18,581 nt of DNA. Origin: CAYMEV01 sp964431655 [NCBI: uncultured bacterium]. GTDB lineage: Bacteria; CAYMEV01. The notes beneath the pieces were generated by a model. It saw only the letters and a list, made by a program, of their open reading frames with translations, was not told the origin of the DNA and made no database searches. This document shows, piece by piece, positions 14,724 through 18,581 of the stretch; the first letter of the stretch is position 1; every line of letters begins with the position of its first letter. The DNA is taken from NCBI GenBank assembly GCA_964431655.1, contig CAYSKJ010000054.1:1-18581 (forward strand), in the 5' to 3' direction. Both the position numbers and the translations under genes were made by a program.

Positions 14724-16238
14724 TTAAACACCGAAGGGCAGGCCCAGGCCCAGCCAGACAAGAAAGAATGCGGTCCATGATAAAAGTATTGCAATGGAGT
14801 ATGGTACCATTACCGATATGAGGTCGCCTATCTCAAACTTCGGTATATATCTTTTGGCAAATACCAGAATTACACCCATATAGGTCATAAGGGGAGTAAT
14901 AATATTTGTAGAGGAATCTGCAACCCTGTAGGCGGCCTGCACCTGATCGGGGCCCAGGCTTCCCCCTGAAACTGTAATAAGCATGGGAACAAATACGGGG
15001 GCCAGAAGTACCCATTTTGCGCTGGCAGAGCCCATGAAAAGGTTGATAAACCCGGATATCAGGATGAACATGACCATGAGGACATAATCATTTTGTATAT
15101 TAAGGCTGATCAGGAGCCTGGCTCCGCTGTTGGATACAAACCTGTCCAATCCGGAATGGGAGAAAATAGCCAGGAAATTTCCTGCAAATATCGCAAAAAC
15201 CATTATATAGGCCATATCGCTCATGGCCCGGGTAGTAAGGGCGATATATTCCTTGGTATTTCCTATCCTGCCGACTGCCTTGCCATATGATATTGAAGGG
15301 AATACAAAAAGAAGTACCATAATGACTATGATATTGTCAAGGATGGGGTTTTTCCTGGCAATTACCCCGTTATCGCCGGAGGTCTCAAAAGGTGCAAGGA
15401 CACCCGCAAAATAGAGGGCTGTAAATACAATAACAACTATCAGCAATGAAATGCCCGCCTTTTTCAGCCCTTTTTTCTCCTCTGGATTGAGTTTTCCTAT
15501 TTCAATGGATTCTTCTGCAGGTAAGACATAATCGTAATGAGCTGTTCTCTTTTCAATAAATTTCTTTGTCGTGAAGGAAATTACTACAGTAAGCATGAAG
15601 GTGGAAAATATCATGAAAATAAGGTTCATGGTCACTTCGTTTAATGTAAAGACACCGCCCATGGTATCTTCAATCACGCCCCGGGTAATAGTTCCCAGAA
15701 GTCCATCCCCCGGCGTGGGTATCAGGGCGGCCCCGAAGCCGGCAGAAACTGCGGCAAAGGCAGCAAGCATACCTGTAAGGGGATTCCTTCCCAGACCTGC
15801 ATATAAAGCCCCTGCAAGGGGTATAAGCACAATATAGCCTGCATCAGAAGCAACAGAGGAATTTATGCCGAGAAAAACCAGCACCGGCAGAATAAGTCTT
15901 TCCGGGGTCGATTTTCCGACCAGCTTTATCAGCGATCCCAGGATACCGACCTTCTCGGCAAAATTGAACCCTATAACGCCTACTATAACTATCCCCAGGG
16001 GGGGATAGCTTCTGAAGTTGTTAATAATATTATAGAGTATCCATCTCAGGCCCTCAAGGCTTATCATATTAAGCACCGTATAAGTGGTGCCTTCACGGAC
16101 ACCCTCATGACTGCCCTGAGTAAAAAAGCTTGCAGTCATTATGAGGGCTATGAGAATTAAAAAGAGTATATTTGATTCAGGGAGCGATGAACCGATTTTC
16201 TCTATCAGCCCTATCTTCTGCTGTTTTTCCTTTTCCAT
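14724..16238 (-). CDS. AbgT family transporter
   Basis: This 504-residue inner-membrane protein has about a dozen hydrophobic segments and the AbgT motifs SSVASDAGY (127-135), PTPGD (174-178), GSASAKW (403-409) and ADSSTNIITPLM (440-451). The latter two belong to the re-entrant substrate and ion-binding hairpins of the family. AbgT members include importers of p-aminobenzoyl-glutamate and exporters of sulfonamides (MtrF/YdaH type); the sequence does not tell which applies. Length is normal. A weak AAGGGAAG lies before the ATG. Its stop abuts the GTG of the C_GCAxxG_C_C gene, forming a two-gene unit. The 91-base gap upstream (16239-16329) carries a small CCAG/CTGG hairpin but no convincing promoter. 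Confidence 0.92.
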   Translation of the reverse strand: MEKEKQQKIGLIEKIGSSLPESNILFLILIALIMTASFFTQGSHEGVREGTTYTVLNMISLEGLRWILYNIINNFRSYPPLGIVIVGVIGFNFAEKVGILGSLIKLVGKSTPERLILPVLVFLGINSSVASDAGYIVLIPLAGALYAGLGRNPLTGMLAAFAAVSAGFGAALIPTPGDGLLGTITRGVIEDTMGGVFTLNEVTMNLIFMIFSTFMLTVVISFTTKKFIEKRTAHYDYVLPAEESIEIGKLNPEEKKGLKKAGISLLIVVIVFTALYFAGVLAPFETSGDNGVIARKNPILDNIIVIMVLLFVFPSISYGKAVGRIGNTKEYIALTTRAMSDMAYIMVFAIFAGNFLAIFSHSGLDRFVSNSGARLLISLNIQNDYVLMVMFILISGFINLFMGSASAKWVLLAPVFVPMLITVSGGSLGPDQVQAAYRVADSSTNIITPLMTYMGVILVFAKRYIPKFEIGDLISVMVPYSIAILLSWTAFFLVWLGLGLPFGV

Positions 16239-16329
16239 GCAAAACTTCCCTTAGCCAGCTTTTTCTGGATACTACACTACCATCAGAATCATAAAATGTC
16301 CAATGGAATATGCCCTTAATAAAAAAAGC

Positions 16330-18581
16330 TTAAGGCTGTTTCAGAACCGCCATGCATTCAGCATCGGCAAAGGCAGCCAGAATCTCCCATGAGGCTGTTT
16401 CGGTCCTTCTGAGGTATATACTGCCTGAGGATGTTTCGCACCCTATTATATCATCCTTTTCTCCCCCGGTGAATTTCCCTGCCGTAATTTTCTTAAAGGG
16501 CGCCATTACCAGGCATGTCCAGCCCTTCATGTCATGAAGGTATGAGTATGTTCTGCCGTAATAGGTAAAAATTATCTCCCTTGCATCATTGCCTGCAATA
16601 TCTCCCAGTGCAATATCATGCCCTGAATCAGGTGTGCCGTATGTAATCCTGTTAAACTGGAAACCTCTCATGTCCTTTCCTTTTGATACCCATTCATGGC
16701 CTGACGGTATATCCTCAAATATATCAAAACCGGGATTCATCTCCCCTGCAGATTTCATGTCCATGCCTTCAGCCGGTACATACCTGCATATATAGGTTCC
16801 CCCCTGGGCAAAAACACAGACGATTTCTTTGAATCCATCTCCTGTGACATCTCCCGCCCTGATCATGGAGGGAGACGAATTTACAACATTTGTAAAGGCA
16901 GAACTTTGAAAATCATACAGGAATAATCCCGGATAGTTATCAAATACTATAATTAACTCATCTATTTCAAGAGCATCCCTGTTTATATTACCTGACTCCA
17001 ATAATACAGGGCTCCAGGAATGAATGGCTGTCCAGATCCCGCCGAACTCCCATTTCAGAAGGCCCTGGCCCGCCAGGGATGCTGCTACCTGCACAGGCTG
17101 ACCTGATGCTGTTTTTGCAAGGGTAAAATCAATACACCCGGCTGTATCGCTCAGGATCTGAATCCACTGATTGTCTGAAAATCTGTAATACCAGAGCCCA
17201 TGGCCCGGGAAAAGGGCAACTATTTCCAGGATGCTGTTGCCGGTAATATCGCCGCAGGATATCTTTGATGCCGAGATTCCGGCCAGTATCTTCTCCCATG
17301 CTGACCCTCTGGAGTCAATGCATGATGATCGAGTTTCATCATAGGACCACAGCCATATTCCCTTCAGGGAAGAATTCTGAAGGCTTATCACCGCAGAGTC
17401 TGCCTGAATTGCCTGCCGTTCAAAAGCTCCTATATCTATTGTGCCTGATAAATTCCTCTCCCGGGCAGTGCCGGGAAGTTCAGCTGAAGCTTCAGGGGGC
17501 ATATAGAGAGGTTCTGGAAGGGGGTCGGGAAATTCAAAGCCCGGAAGGCTCTCTGTGGGAAGACTGCCTGCATCAATAAGCTGGCTTCCATCCCCCGGGT
17601 AGAGATCCCCCCCTGAAATATCCATAAATAAAGGGTCATCTCCTGTGACGGTCCCGGAAATTCCTGCCGGAATCTCCTGAGTGCCGGTCTTTACCCAGTT
17701 GTTTTTTCCTGATATCACTTCATAACCTGAAACCCAGTCAGCCTCCACAGTCCTTTTAAAAAGGACATTCCCGTCGGGATTATAAAATACATTATTCTGA
17801 ATCTCTATAGATTCCAGGGAGTCAAATATCCTGAACACAGCAGAAGTCCCGCATATTATTGTGTTATTTAAGAAACGGTATCTGCCGTGGCTCTCTCCTG
17901 TACCGTCTCCCCCTACCCTTGTGACAAAAAAGTTGGGGTTATTGCCTGCTGAAGTCTGCTTCTTGACAAGGACATTACCGGCCACATCGCTGTCCTCCCT
18001 GGCAAGAAAAGGATCACCGTCACAGGCATTATAATCAGCGCCGATAAGCTCCAGCTCATGGTAATAGGCACCTTCCACCCAGTTATAGTATATCTCGTTT
18101 CGCTCAGCCCTGCTCTTGACATTATTACCGCCTGCACCGTCATGGATATAACAGTGCTGCATACGGAACACACTCCCGGGATTGTTAACCTCATCGGTGG
18201 CCATATAGACCTGGTGCTTGCTGGAACCCTCACCGCAGAAAGCAATCTCGGTATACTCCATAAGCAAATTTCCTGATCCCTGGTCTGCCCCGAGGACCCC
18301 GTTTGGGCAATGGTGGACATAGCAGTCCCTTATGATAAGGTCCCTTGCCTGGTGGAATATACCCCTGCTGGATGCACCGGTAATCTCAAAACCCTCAAAT
18401 ATGTAGTGGTGACCGCCCCCGGCAGTATTATAGGGCCAGGGAGTTGTAAAGGCCACTGCATTGGTGCCCCCTGAGATAACCGGCCTGCTGCCGTTTATCC
18501 TTATTCCCTTTATATATATCTTCTGGGATTCAGTCCCTGCCCTGTCAAAAACCACATTCCCGGGATAGGTGCATTCACCGT
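16330..18581 (-). CDS. Secreted parallel beta-helix protein with C-terminal beta-propeller (FG-GAP/VCBS-like) repeats (5' end outside window)
   Basis: The frame stays open to the right edge, and the codons beyond an internal GTG at 18555 (GECTYPGNVVF) read naturally. So the true start and signal peptide lie outside the window; about 749 residues are present. Residue numbers below count from that GTG. The first ~320 form a right-handed beta-helix, including NNVKSRAERNEIYYNWVEG, which resembles pectate/alginate lyase-like helices. SQLIDAG...TIDIGAFER (about 324-379) is a choice-of-anchor Q signature. Residues ~390-740 hold degenerate blades of about 60-70 residues with GDITGNSILEIV (435-446), GDVTGDGFKEIV (568-579), GDIAGNDAREII (651-662) and GKFTGGEKDDII, plus GLW-type tryptophans. 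This is an FG-GAP/VCBS-like propeller with calcium-type D-x-x-G-[DN] loops. It is probably a surface or secreted carbohydrate-active or binding protein. Confidence 0.85.
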   Translation of the reverse strand, partial: GECTYPGNVVFDRAGTESQKIYIKGIRINGSRPVISGGTNAVAFTTPWPYNTAGGGHHYIFEGFEITGASSRGIFHQARDLIIRDCYVHHCPNGVLGADQGSGNLLMEYTEIAFCGEGSSKHQVYMATDEVNNPGSVFRMQHCYIHDGAGGNNVKSRAERNEIYYNWVEGAYYHELELIGADYNACDGDPFLAREDSDVAGNVLVKKQTSAGNNPNFFVTRVGGDGTGESHGRYRFLNNTIICGTSAVFRIFDSLESIEIQNNVFYNPDGNVLFKRTVEADWVSGYEVISGKNNWVKTGTQEIPAGISGTVTGDDPLFMDISGGDLYPGDGSQLIDAGSLPTESLPGFEFPDPLPEPLYMPPEASAELPGTARERNLSGTIDIGAFERQAIQADSAVISLQNSSLKGIWLWSYDETRSSCIDSRGSAWEKILAGISASKISCGDITGNSILEIVALFPGHGLWYYRFSDNQWIQILSDTAGCIDFTLAKTASGQPVQVAASLAGQGLLKWEFGGIWTAIHSWSPVLLESGNINRDALEIDELIIVFDNYPGLFLYDFQSSAFTNVVNSSPSMIRAGDVTGDGFKEIVCVFAQGGTYICRYVPAEGMDMKSAGEMNPGFDIFEDIPSGHEWVSKGKDMRGFQFNRITYGTPDSGHDIALGDIAGNDAREIIFTYYGRTYSYLHDMKGWTCLVMAPFKKITAGKFTGGEKDDIIGCETSSGSIYLRRTETASWEILAAFADAECMAVLKQP

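Noticed and set aside
16308-16335. CCTTAA/TTAAGG inverted repeat after the beta-helix/propeller gene as a terminator.
   Set aside because: The T run is in the loop, not after the stem, and the stem is short and A/T-rich.

Overview
The window looks like ordinary chromosome of a Gram-negative-type (diderm), probably anaerobic, heterotrophic bacterium of medium GC content. Clear Shine-Dalgarno sequences, bacterial -10/-35 elements, lipobox lipoproteins, a ferredoxin-like DUF362 protein, a C_GCAxxG_C_C protein and an AbgT transporter all point to Bacteria. The phylum cannot be fixed from the sequence. Secreted gingipain-like proteases, beta-helix proteins and beta-propeller repeats suggest a scavenger of proteins and polysaccharides, but no Por/type IX sorting domain is visible. 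Coding density is high: thirteen genes are separated by gaps of at most about 220 bases. No RNA genes, CRISPR arrays, insertion sequences or phage genes were seen.

Left part (1-7090, all minus strand). Two tandem paralogous C25 (gingipain-type) cysteine proteases are followed upstream by a DUF362 / 2x[4Fe-4S] protein. The first protease runs off the left edge and carries about 440 extra residues (FN3, choice-of-anchor J, two InlB-B-like repeats) before its DUF5648 modules. The second has three DUF5648 modules directly after the protease. A strong terminator separates the paralogs.

Middle part (7183-13556). A Zn-dependent phospholipase-C-like gene and an exported cyclophilin PPIase (with a possible second, cytoplasmic start) read rightward and end at a hairpin. 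This hairpin is shared with a convergent two-gene unit: a secreted beta-helix protein followed by an MsrB-MsrA fusion lipoprotein. Divergent from the beta-helix gene is a translationally coupled pair. It consists of a small exported flavodoxin-like protein with a flavinylation-like motif (DAVTSAS) and a membrane flavo-haem reductase of the ferric reductase/NADPH oxidase type. This pair, next to a periplasmic methionine sulfoxide reductase, suggests trans-membrane electron supply to the envelope and is the most interesting system in the window.

Right part (13557-18581). A short region with three direct repeats and interleaved inverted repeats precedes a small EF-hand lipoprotein of unknown function. 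Then, on the minus strand, come an AbgT-family transporter abutting a C_GCAxxG_C_C redox protein, and a large secreted beta-helix plus beta-propeller protein whose N-terminus lies beyond the right edge.
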